Positions 1 through 5,844 of a DNA stretch of 5,844 bases are shown piece after piece. This stretch comes from Candidatus Brocadiaceae bacterium (GTDB lineage Bacteria; Planctomycetota; MHYJ01; JACQXL01; CAKKQI01). Where the stretch lies: contig CAKKQI010000181.1 in the NCBI GenBank assembly GCA_919901895.1, positions 1 to 5,844 of the forward strand, written 5' to 3'. The position numbers were made by a program, and so were the translations under genes. Numbering within the stretch: position 1 is the first letter of the stretch; each line of letters starts with the position of its first letter. The notes under the pieces were generated by a model, which searched no databases, was not told where the DNA came from, and saw nothing but the letters and a program-made list of their open reading frames with translations.

Positions 1-3000
1 TGCCGTTTTTATCGAGGGCGACGGCTATCGGTGAATTCAGCCGGGCGTTTTTGGCTAATCCGTTGTCTCCGCTAAAACCTTGTTCTCCAGTGCCGGCCAC
101 GGTCCAGACCAGGCCGGCCTGATCAATCATCAAGACCCGGTGGATGCGGTTAGAGGCGATATAGATAAATCCGTTACGGGGGTCTCTGGTCATAAAACTG
201 CCGCCCACACTGCCGAGACCGGTGAAAATAGTGGTGCCGAGCGAGACTTGCGTAGCCGGGTACCCGTCGCCGGGGTAAACCGAGGTCAGGTCCGAACCGG
301 CAAAGGCGCTAATCAGTCCGGTTTGCATATCAACTTTTCTGATTCTGGGGTAGTCATAGATGTAGAGATTACCGGCCGGGTCGGTGACCGCATCAACCGG
401 CCAATTGAACCTGGCTTGAGTCGCCGGTCCGCCGTCACCGGCATAACCCCGAAGGCCTGTGCCGGCTACGGTGGTAATCCGGCCGGTTGGTTTATACGTA
501 GAGCGCGCCCCGTCGCCCTCAGTCAGCATTACCGAACCGTCCGGGTTTGGGTGAAGTCGTTCTAATCCGGCCAGGGACCAGCCGGCTCCGAAAGGACTGT
601 TGATTTGATTATTAATTAAAACTTCGGTACTGATAAGCCGTTTTTGTGGAACCGGGTAAGGATAGGCAATGCCTAATATTTGCAGGGGCGGACCGCTAAA
701 GGTGTTGGTGGTGGCATAGACCGCGCCGCTATAATTGGCATCCCAATTAATTTGGGCCTGATAGCCGCCGGAGACCAATGGTTGACCCCGGCCATTGCGT
801 CCGTCAAAAAGATAGGCCCCGCGCATCGTTTGGGATTGAGGGGTAAAATAACTTTCGGTCCTGACGCCTTCAATGGAAACAGCAAAACGATTGTTGACCG
901 GCGTTGACGCGGGAAAGGGCGGATTGCTCGTGTCCCAGGCAATGAATTCGTTGGGCGCGGCCGTGCTTGATTCATAGATAAATTCCAACGTATCAGATAA
1001 TCCCAACCGGCGCAGGGACGGCAGGACGGTATTGACTTTAAGATGTCCGAAGCGATATCCGACAAACGAGCCGGCCGAATCCCCTGAGATGCGGCAGCCG
1101 GGACCGGGTGAACCGCCGGCCTGATTGCCGGGCCCGGCACGAAAGATGTTCTGAAGAAAAACGCTTAAGGAGAATCCCCCGGAACTAAATCTCGTCCAGT
1201 CGCCTTCCAGCCACTGGCCATCGGCTGAAACCCAACCCATACCACCGGATACCCAGCGTCCGTTTTCCCTGTCCCAGTAACCGATGGGTAAAGGCGTGCC
1301 GGCCGGTAAGCCGAGCGTATTTTTCATCCGCACCCGGACCGGTTGGGCCAGCGGACCGGACGGTTCGCCGAAAAAGAACGAGACAAAAGCCGCGTTATCC
1401 GGTAACGGATTAGGTAATTCGCGCGGGTGTGTGATTAAGGTAAGTTTAACTTCGGTATCCTGGGCGAAAGTGCCCGGCGGAAAATCTATCCGTAAGGTGC
1501 CGGCCGAATTGGTCACCGTGCCGCCGGCCTGGGCCGAAACGGTGTTGACCGCATCCACCGGTAAAAGATAAATCGGGTCAACCGCGCTGTCCCGCGTGGA
1601 TTCCACGAAGACCTTTCGCTGGGCATAATGATAACCATCTTTAGTGGCTTCCAGAAGATATTCGCCTTTATCAGGGGTAGGAAAAGAAAATCGGCCTTGG
1701 GCATCGCTGGTTAGCGTGCCGGTAATGCCGTTTTTCAGGATAATTTCCACCCCGGTTAAAGGCAGATTGGTTGTGGCGTCATAAACCAGACCGTCGATAA
1801 AGCCGGATTTTTCGGTGACCACCGGCGGCATCATCCCTTGAACCTGGAAAACGCTGGTGGTTTGTCCCTGGTTAGTAGCCCGGTCTTTAATCAAAGCAGT
1901 AATCGTGTTTGGTCCGTCAGGCAAAGGGGTGGTTTCAGGAATTTGATAAGTGGCCGCCTCAGAACCGATGGTAAATTGAGCGGTTTCATCGCTTCCGTTA
2001 ATCAGGACATGAAAAGACGCTGTGTCTAAACCGGTCAGTTGGTCGACGTAGTTGATTTTTATTAACGGCGTATTGGTATTGATGATGCTGTTATCCGCGG
2101 GGTCAGCGATTTCTATTACCGGCGGGGTTAAATCAACGGTGAAGGAAATTTGGGCGCCGGCCGGATTGCCGGCCAAGTCACTGATTTCGGTTTTTAAAAT
2201 GAGGTCTTTGCCTTCGGGCGCCGGGCTGGTCGCCATCGCCCGGTTTTCACCGAGGAAAAACCGGCCGGTAATATCCTGTCCGGCCAGCGATGCCTTAAAA
2301 CTGCTCAAATCAACGCCGGCTAAATTATCGGTGTAGTCAATAATGAGTTTTAGTTCGGGCTGATTGGTCAGCAGGCCGTCAGCCGGCGAGACGATTTTCA
2401 AGACCGGCGCGGTGGTATCCAGCATAATCGCGCCTTCAACCGCGGCCGAAGTAAAAAGTGTTTTTTCCTTGGTTTTTTCGCCGGCTTTGCCGGTTTGCTT
2501 AAACCGGTTCACCTCGCCGGTAACCTGATAAAAATAAACGCCATCCGGCGGGATTTGATTAAATTGGTCCAGCCCGTTCCAGTTTAGTAAAGTATCGACA
2601 CTGAAATAAACCGGTTCTTCCTGATTGGGCGCGACCAGCGGAAATATTTGATGGTGGTCTTGGAGCGTCATCACTTCAGCGGATTTGTCCGGGGTATAAA
2701 TCTTCCAATTGCTATCCAGATAAAAACTGCCGCGCTGGGTCAGGCCTTTATCAACTTCATCTGCTTTAAGTCCGGCTTTGGCTCTTACATTATATGTAAG
2801 ATTAAGGGTAGCCGTATCTTTGACGCTATCGTTATTTGGCGAGAACGGGTCAGGGGCATCGGCAAATTCGGAAATGGCTAAATCCGGCGTCGGCGTAGGT
2901 GATGGATTGGCCAAGGCGACTTGAAAATAAGTCAGCGGCGGGCCGATAAAGAGAAGTAAAAAGACCTGCGATAAAATAAGAAAGCGATTCAACCATTTTG

Positions 3001-3019
3001 CTGACTTTAATTTCGGCAT
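1..3019 (-). CDS. Giant secreted RHS/NHL-repeat protein with Ig-like and carboxypeptidase-regulatory-like domains (partial, 3' end outside window)
   Basis: Reading the minus strand from ATG at 3019 gives 1006 codons with no stop, reaching base 1 in frame. The start is set by GGAGG six bases upstream. Residues 1-37 look like a signal peptide: KLKSAK basic start, hydrophobic stretch, probable cleavage after VALA, then a PSPTPTP linker. Residues about 47-190 resemble a FlgD-type Ig-like domain (DPFSPNNDSVKDT, later PPDGVYFYQVTGE). Two Ig-like modules follow, about 200-296 (DTTAPVLKIVSPADG) and 296-395 (DLTPPVIEIADPADN). A carboxypeptidase-regulatory-like domain spans about 407-486 (GFIDGLVYDATTNLPLTGVE). 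A ZU5-like stretch begins near 496 (GTLRIDFPPGTF), and GYWDRENGRWV lies at 580. RHS-type N-terminal sequence includes SPFGAGWSLAGLERL (808-822) and PDGSVMLTEGDG. NHL repeats begin near 846 (TVAGTGLRGYAGDGGPAT) and continue to the edge (TVAGTGEQGFSGDNG, 973-987). Proteins of this layout usually continue into RHS/YD repeats and are exported, often to the cell surface. The specific function is unknown, and the unseen C-terminus may hold the effector. Confidence 0.9.
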   Translation of the reverse strand, partial: MPKLKSAKWLNRFLILSQVFLLLFIGPPLTYFQVALANPSPTPTPDLAISEFADAPDPFSPNNDSVKDTATLNLTYNVRAKAGLKADEVDKGLTQRGSFYLDSNWKIYTPDKSAEVMTLQDHHQIFPLVAPNQEEPVYFSVDTLLNWNGLDQFNQIPPDGVYFYQVTGEVNRFKQTGKAGEKTKEKTLFTSAAVEGAIMLDTTAPVLKIVSPADGLLTNQPELKLIIDYTDNLAGVDLSSFKASLAGQDITGRFFLGENRAMATSPAPEGKDLILKTEISDLAGNPAGAQISFTVDLTPPVIEIADPADNSIINTNTPLIKINYVDQLTGLDTASFHVLINGSDETAQFTIGSEAATYQIPETTPLPDGPNTITALIKDRATNQGQTTSVFQVQGMMPPVVTEKSGFIDGLVYDATTNLPLTGVEIILKNGITGTLTSDAQGRFSFPTPDKGEYLLEATKDGYHYAQRKVFVESTRDSAVDPIYLLPVDAVNTVSAQAGGTVTNSAGTLRIDFPPGTFAQDTEVKLTLITHPRELPNPLPDNAAFVSFFFGEPSGPLAQPVRVRMKNTLGLPAGTPLPIGYWDRENGRWVSGGMGWVSADGQWLEGDWTRFSSGGFSLSVFLQNIFRAGPGNQAGGSPGPGCRISGDSAGSFVGYRFGHLKVNTVLPSLRRLGLSDTLEFIYESSTAAPNEFIAWDTSNPPFPASTPVNNRFAVSIEGVRTESYFTPQSQTMRGAYLFDGRNGRGQPLVSGGYQAQINWDANYSGAVYATTNTFSGPPLQILGIAYPYPVPQKRLISTEVLINNQINSPFGAGWSLAGLERLHPNPDGSVMLTEGDGARSTYKPTGRITTVAGTGLRGYAGDGGPATQARFNWPVDAVTDPAGNLYIYDYPRIRKVDMQTGLISAFAGSDLTSVYPGDGYPATQVSLGTTIFTGLGSVGGSFMTRDPRNGFIYIASNRIHRVLMIDQAGLVWTVAGTGEQGFSGDNGLAKNARLNSPIAVALDKNG

Positions 3020-3025
3020 GTTTTT

Positions 3026-3030
3026 CCTCC
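3026..3030 (-). promoter_or_regulatory. Shine-Dalgarno site for the giant secreted protein
   Basis: The minus strand reads GGAGG with six bases before the ATG at 3019. This is a full-strength anti-16S match at ideal spacing. It selects 3019 over the other-frame ATG near 3035, whose frame ends after 61 codons. Confidence 0.9.
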
Positions 3031-3082
3031 GTCAAAAAAAATGCTGGTTTAAAGTAATGTGATTCCGGTTAGGTTGTTGGTA

Positions 3083-3111
3083 AGTCTATCTTAAGAGTAT
3101 TACTTTGTCAA
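3083..3111 (-). promoter_or_regulatory. Sigma-70-type promoter for the giant secreted protein
   Basis: On the minus strand a perfect -35 box TTGACA (3106-3111) is followed by a 17-base spacer and a -10 box TAGACT (3083-3088), which matches TATAAT at four of six positions. Transcription would start near 3076 and give a leader of about 57 bases that contains the GGAGG site. The leader has a run of eight T residues just before the ribosome binding region (minus-strand sense). The promoter lies downstream of the GH57 gene and of the inverted-repeat element, so the giant gene probably has its own transcript. The call rests on sequence match only. Confidence 0.75.
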
Positions 3112-3164
3112 GGGATTTTTTTAAGAAGTTTCCCTGCTTTATCAATATTATCTATGAAATATAT

Positions 3165-3290
3165 CGCTGAGTGCTCGCTTTCATAAGTCCGTGTACCGTA
3201 TCCCGCCAGGAATCTTCTACACGGACGCGGCCCGAAAGGCCGCATTCGTACAAATAGGGGGTAAACGAATTTATGAAAGCGAGCGCTGAG
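3165..3290. repeat. MITE-like or REP-like structured element with 27-base terminal inverted repeats
   Basis: The left arm 3170-3196 and right arm 3261-3287 are inverted repeats that match at 23 of 27 positions, with a perfect 14-base core (GCTCGCTTTCATAA at 3173-3186 against 3271-3284). Inside are a perfect 9-base inverted repeat (GTCCGTGTA at 3187-3195, TACACGGAC at 3218-3226) and a tight GC hairpin (GCGGCC-CGAAA-GGCCGC, 3227-3243). CGCTGAG occurs at both ends (3165-3171 and 3284-3290), which could be a target-site duplication, although the right copy overlaps the inverted repeat. No transposase is encoded. The element begins 11 bases after the GH57 stop. It lacks a following T-run on the minus strand, so it is not a classic intrinsic terminator, though it could still protect the mRNA 3' end. 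Identification as a mobile repeat is inferred; only the inverted repeats themselves are visible. Confidence 0.6.
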
Positions 3291-3301
3291 GGGACAAAGG
3301 G

Positions 3302-5779
3302 TCAAGCATTTTTAATCTGCAGGTAGCCGCCTAGCCGGGTGAAATACTCAATCCATTTTTCCGCTTCGGTGTTTCCCTGGTTTGCCTTAGCGGTCATTTC
3401 TTTGTATAACCGCCGGCTGGTGGCAAAATAAATATTTTGCATTTTCCAGGTATCCAGTTCCAGCGGCAGTTCGCTTAAGATTTTAATTGTTGAGGCGATG
3501 GTTTCCAGCAAGGCGAGGTCGTCCGGCGCCTTTGAAAATTTTTCCATTAGCCCGGTTAAAGTCCCGGTAGCGACAAAACCTAACGTAACTCTATCCAGTT
3601 CCACCGGCCGGCGTTTGGTTTCCTCGGCCAATTTTTGCAGAATCCTGGTGTTTAACTTTCCGTTTTCCAGCAATTCCCGCACCTGGGTATTAAATACAAA
3701 TTCTACAATGGTGGACAGGGCTTTGGGCAAAGGAATTTTCATTTTATTCATCACCTGCATAATCGGGTAATAATGCTGGTAAATTTGGCGGAGCGATGCT
3801 TCTATTTCTTTTAAGGTGGTTTCGGCAATCTGGCCCAGGATTTTTTTCTGTTCGTCTTTAAATAAATGCCAGAGGGAATAATTATGTGTTTCAAAATGCT
3901 TATCAATCAAATAAATTACTTCGGTGATATTACTTTTCAGATAAGCGTCCTTAATTTCATCATGCATAATATTAAAAGCCGTTTCTTCCATATTCTGGCG
4001 GACGCCGCCAATCAGGTTGTGGTCGCCCAGATGAAGAACGGCATAACTGATGAGCATTTCTTCCCAGGTAATATCGGAGTACAGACGCACCTGTCCGACG
4101 GCCAGTTTTTGATTTCCCATCTCTAACCGGTCGTCCTTCTCGTTCCGGGCCGAGTAACAGTAAATCTGGGCGGTTTCCGGGTATTCTTCAAAGAGTGAGG
4201 AAATGGCGTAATGGGCGCCGGCCCGGATTAAATCTACCTGCACCGGTTTGGCCAGCAGGTTATAAATTTTGGCGCCGTTAGCCAGTTCGGGAATATTACT
4301 CGGCGCGCGTTCCAGAAATTTCAGATAACCCGGTTCTAAATCTACGCCCGTTACTTCCCGTCCCAATTGCATGGCCCGGGCTGCATACTGGATTACCTGC
4401 ACCGTTTCAATACCGGAAATGTCTTCAAAGAACCATCCGCAACTGGTATACATCAGCATCAGCTGGCGCTGCATTTCCAGAAGTTTAAGAACAATCACTT
4501 TTTCTTCACGAGAAAACTGTTTGAGCGAATGACTTGCTAAAAAGTTCTCTATATTTTGAGTTGAGCGGTCAATGATTACTTTAAGGTAATCATCGCGGGC
4601 CGCCCATGGGTTTTTTACGTAACGCGCCATTTGTTCTTCATATTTTGAGCAGAGATTATCGCGCAGCCAGTCCATGGCTTCTCTTAAAGGCATCCGCCAG
4701 TTTTGTTGCCAGTCCGCGCGTTTCCCGGCGCGACAACCGCAATTATTACGCCATCTTTCCACCCCGTGGATACAACTCCACGAAGAATTTTTTATAATTT
4801 CTACTTCATAAGAGGGCGGATGCTTTTCCAGGTATTCTCCGTAGATAGTGATGGTCGCCAGTTTGTTTGATTCTATGTAGTAAAGACAATAAGCTAGGGC
4901 CATATCACCGAAACGGTGGTGGTGCCCGTAAGTTTCTCCATCTGTGGCGATATTAATCAGCCCCGATTGTATCGGGGCAAGTTGGTCTGTCTCGCCCGGG
5001 CGGGACGGATGGTTGAAAGCATCAACCAATTTCCGCGCGAAATTTTCGCCGTTTTTTAAAAGGTCGCCGAAAGCAATATCCCTGGAAATAGGGCCGTCAT
5101 CAAAAAAGATATTAATAATTTTACCTGAGGGAAGGCTACATAAATAGGGCTGTTTGGCATTGATTCTTTCTCCGCTGACATCCTGCCAGTCTGATTGATT
5201 GGCTTGTCCCGCCATGGGCGGGAGCGGACGGACCCGGCGGGCCTGACGAGGCGCCAGGATCGTAAATTTTATTCCCTGCTCAGCTAATATTTCCAGCGTT
5301 TCAATATCAACCGCTGTTTCCGAGAGCCACATTCCTTCAGGTTTTCGGCCGAACCGGTGTTCAAAATCTTTGATTCCCCAGATAACCTGGGTGCGTTTAT
5401 CTCGTTGGTTAGCCAGTGGCATAATAATATGGTTGTAAACTTGGGCCAGGGCCGAACCGTGTCCGTTAAAACGTGATTGGCTTAACCGGTCGGCGTTAAG
5501 AATTGCCTGATAAACCTCCGGTTCATGTTTCTCCAGCCAGGAAAGAAGGGTTGGTCCAAAATTAAAACTGATCAGGTTATAATTATTGACGATATCAATG
5601 ATTTTTTTCTGGGGGTCAAGAATTCGTGAAGTGGCATTAGGGGCATAACACTCGGCGGTGATTTTCTCATTCCAGTCATGGTAGGGATAAGCCGCTTCCT
5701 GCCATTCCACTTCTTCCAGCCAGGGATTTTCCCGAGGCGGTTGATAAAAATGTCCGTGGATACAGATATATTTGTTCAT
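3302..5779 (-). CDS. Glycoside hydrolase family 57 protein with DUF3536 domain
   Basis: The complete 825-residue frame starts at ATG 5779 and stops at TGA 3302-3304. The start is firm: the codon just upstream is an in-frame TAA, and the family's first motif begins at once (HGHFYQPPRENPW, residues 8-20). Other GH57 signatures are GHGSALAQVYNHIIMPLAN (107-124), GMWLSETAVD (149-158) with E154 as candidate nucleophile, and IATDGETYGHHHRFGD (277-292) with D280 as candidate acid/base. SSWSCIHGVERWRNNCGC (332-349) and CGWFFEDISGIETVQVIQYA (447-466) are typical of the DUF3536-bearing subgroup, whose C-terminal domain would occupy roughly 520-800. GH57 enzymes are retaining alpha-glucan amylases, branching enzymes or transferases. 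The exact substrate of this subgroup is not something I can state. No signal peptide is seen, so the enzyme is probably cytoplasmic. Two loops (about 184-194 and 257-274) are encoded by palindromic repeats and look like insertions. No Shine-Dalgarno sequence is visible. Confidence 0.95.
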   Translation of the reverse strand: MNKYICIHGHFYQPPRENPWLEEVEWQEAAYPYHDWNEKITAECYAPNATSRILDPQKKIIDIVNNYNLISFNFGPTLLSWLEKHEPEVYQAILNADRLSQSRFNGHGSALAQVYNHIIMPLANQRDKRTQVIWGIKDFEHRFGRKPEGMWLSETAVDIETLEILAEQGIKFTILAPRQARRVRPLPPMAGQANQSDWQDVSGERINAKQPYLCSLPSGKIINIFFDDGPISRDIAFGDLLKNGENFARKLVDAFNHPSRPGETDQLAPIQSGLINIATDGETYGHHHRFGDMALAYCLYYIESNKLATITIYGEYLEKHPPSYEVEIIKNSSWSCIHGVERWRNNCGCRAGKRADWQQNWRMPLREAMDWLRDNLCSKYEEQMARYVKNPWAARDDYLKVIIDRSTQNIENFLASHSLKQFSREEKVIVLKLLEMQRQLMLMYTSCGWFFEDISGIETVQVIQYAARAMQLGREVTGVDLEPGYLKFLERAPSNIPELANGAKIYNLLAKPVQVDLIRAGAHYAISSLFEEYPETAQIYCYSARNEKDDRLEMGNQKLAVGQVRLYSDITWEEMLISYAVLHLGDHNLIGGVRQNMEETAFNIMHDEIKDAYLKSNITEVIYLIDKHFETHNYSLWHLFKDEQKKILGQIAETTLKEIEASLRQIYQHYYPIMQVMNKMKIPLPKALSTIVEFVFNTQVRELLENGKLNTRILQKLAEETKRRPVELDRVTLGFVATGTLTGLMEKFSKAPDDLALLETIASTIKILSELPLELDTWKMQNIYFATSRRLYKEMTAKANQGNTEAEKWIEYFTRLGGYLQIKNA
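4960..5009. repeat. Palindromic repeat copy A inside the GH57 gene
   Basis: Two adjoining palindromes lie in frame. Bases 4960-4978 form a perfect 8-base stem (GCCCCGAT, loop TGT, ATCGGGGC). Bases 4986-5009 form 12-base arms with two mismatches centred on CGCCCGGGCG. The segment 4982-5009 aligns with copy B (5199-5228) at 24 of 30 columns. It encodes residues about 257-274 (HPSRPGETDQLAPIQSGL), just before the catalytic IATDGETYG motif, in a loop that I recall as short and variable in homologues. Confidence 0.55.
5199..5228. repeat. Palindromic repeat copy B inside the GH57 gene
   Basis: The stem 5207-5213 pairs with 5217-5223 (TCCCGCC, loop ATG, GGCGGGA). The segment aligns with copy A in the same gene at 24 of 30 columns. 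It encodes residues about 184-194 (RPLPPMAGQAN), between the conserved LAPRQARRVRPL and WQDVSG segments. It is read in a different frame from copy A, so the likeness is at the DNA level and not a duplicated peptide. Confidence 0.5.
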
Positions 5780-5792
5780 TTAGGCCGTTACG

Positions 5793-5822
5793 ATTAAATG
5801 TTATTATTAATGTTTCAGCCAA
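5793..5822 (-). promoter_or_regulatory. Possible promoter for the GH57 gene
   Basis: The minus strand shows TTGGCT (5817-5822, four of six match to TTGACA), an 18-base AT-rich spacer, then TTTAAT (5793-5798, five of six match to TATAAT). Transcription would start near 5786, leaving only about seven untranslated bases before the ATG. That agrees with the absence of a Shine-Dalgarno sequence. The match is modest in AT-rich DNA, and the gene could instead be transcribed from further upstream, outside the window. Confidence 0.35.
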
Positions 5823-5843
5823 AGGACTGATTCGTCCTCTGGC
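5818..5843. other. Imperfect inverted repeat upstream of the GH57 gene
   Basis: Arms GCCAAAGGAC (5818-5827) and GTCCTCTGGC (5834-5843) pair at nine of ten positions around the loop TGATTC. The repeat overlaps the candidate -35 box of the GH57 promoter, so it could be an operator. It could equally be the terminator or 3' hairpin of a gene beyond the right edge. On the minus strand no T-run follows it, which weakens the terminator reading in that direction; on the plus strand the window ends too soon to judge. Confidence 0.4.
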
Positions 5844-5844
5844 G

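Noticed and set aside
80..565. 161-codon plus-strand open frame
   Set aside because: It lies antisense to the RHS/NHL gene in a region where the minus strand encodes clear NHL motifs. Its translation has no recognisable domain, and its openness is a by-product of the GCC/GGC/CCG-rich codons on the other strand.
673..2881. Several short open frames on both strands (for example 673-1140 minus, 1284-1571 plus, 2052-2336 plus, 2648-2881 plus)
   Set aside because: All overlap the long continuous minus-strand gene in other frames, have no ribosome sites of note and give no family-like sequence.
2850..3035. 61-codon minus-strand frame starting just upstream of the giant gene
   Set aside because: Its start would sit within or upstream of the GGAGG site and its frame soon ends. 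The frame starting at 3019 has the ideal ribosome site, a signal peptide and more than 1000 codons.
3170..3287. Intrinsic terminator for the GH57 gene
   Set aside because: The stem is large and nested, and on the minus strand no T-run follows it (the bases after it read CAGCGATATATTTC), so a standard Rho-independent terminator is not supported.
3108..3305. 65-codon minus-strand frame with a TTG start overlapping the GH57 stop
   Set aside because: It is mostly a translation of the inverted-repeat element and also runs across the promoter's -35 box. No ribosome site and no family likeness, so it is treated as a by-product of the repeat.
3498..5147. Plus-strand open frames opposite the GH57 gene
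   Set aside because: They are antisense to a gene with strong family motifs throughout and have no independent support.
1..5844. CRISPR array, tRNA, rRNA or riboswitch
   Set aside because: I saw no regularly spaced direct repeats, no tRNA-like cloverleaf and no recognisable conserved RNA motif. The only sizeable non-coding gap is explained by the inverted-repeat element and the promoter.

Overview
The window holds two genes, both on the minus strand, with a 282-base gap between them and 65 bases of leader at the right edge. The upstream gene (3302-5779) is complete and encodes an 825-residue glycoside hydrolase family 57 protein of the DUF3536-containing type. The downstream gene starts at 3019 and runs open to base 1, so at least 1006 codons are present and its stop lies outside the window. 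It encodes a very large secreted protein with Ig-like domains, a carboxypeptidase-regulatory-like domain, an RHS-type N-terminal region and NHL repeats. It covers more than half of the window, but a search for closed ORFs misses it because it has no stop here.

From right to left: 5780-5844 has a possible weak promoter and an imperfect hairpin. The GH57 gene follows, with no Shine-Dalgarno sequence and with two related palindromic repeats inside the reading frame (4960-5009 and 5199-5228). The gap at 3020-3301 contains a structured element with 27-base terminal inverted repeats (core 3170-3287, flanked by 7-base direct repeats). It then contains a near-consensus sigma-70 promoter (TTGACA, 17 bases, TAGACT) and a GGAGG ribosome binding site that serve the giant secreted protein. 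I see no plus-strand gene, tRNA, rRNA or CRISPR array.

The organism is a bacterium of moderate GC content with standard sigma-70 signals. A DUF3536-type GH57 next to a giant NHL/RHS-type surface protein, together with dispersed palindromes inside genes, suggests an uncultured candidate-phylum lineage (Omnitrophota, Elusimicrobiota or similar). That placement is a guess from gene content only. The two genes have separate start signals and no obvious shared pathway: one is a predicted cytoplasmic alpha-glucan enzyme, the other an exported surface or secreted protein.

The items most worth a second look are the pair of palindromic repeats inserted in different reading frames into variable loops of the conserved GH57 enzyme, and the MITE-like element between the genes. 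The unseen C-terminus of the giant protein is also of interest, because RHS-type proteins often carry a variable toxin or effector domain there.
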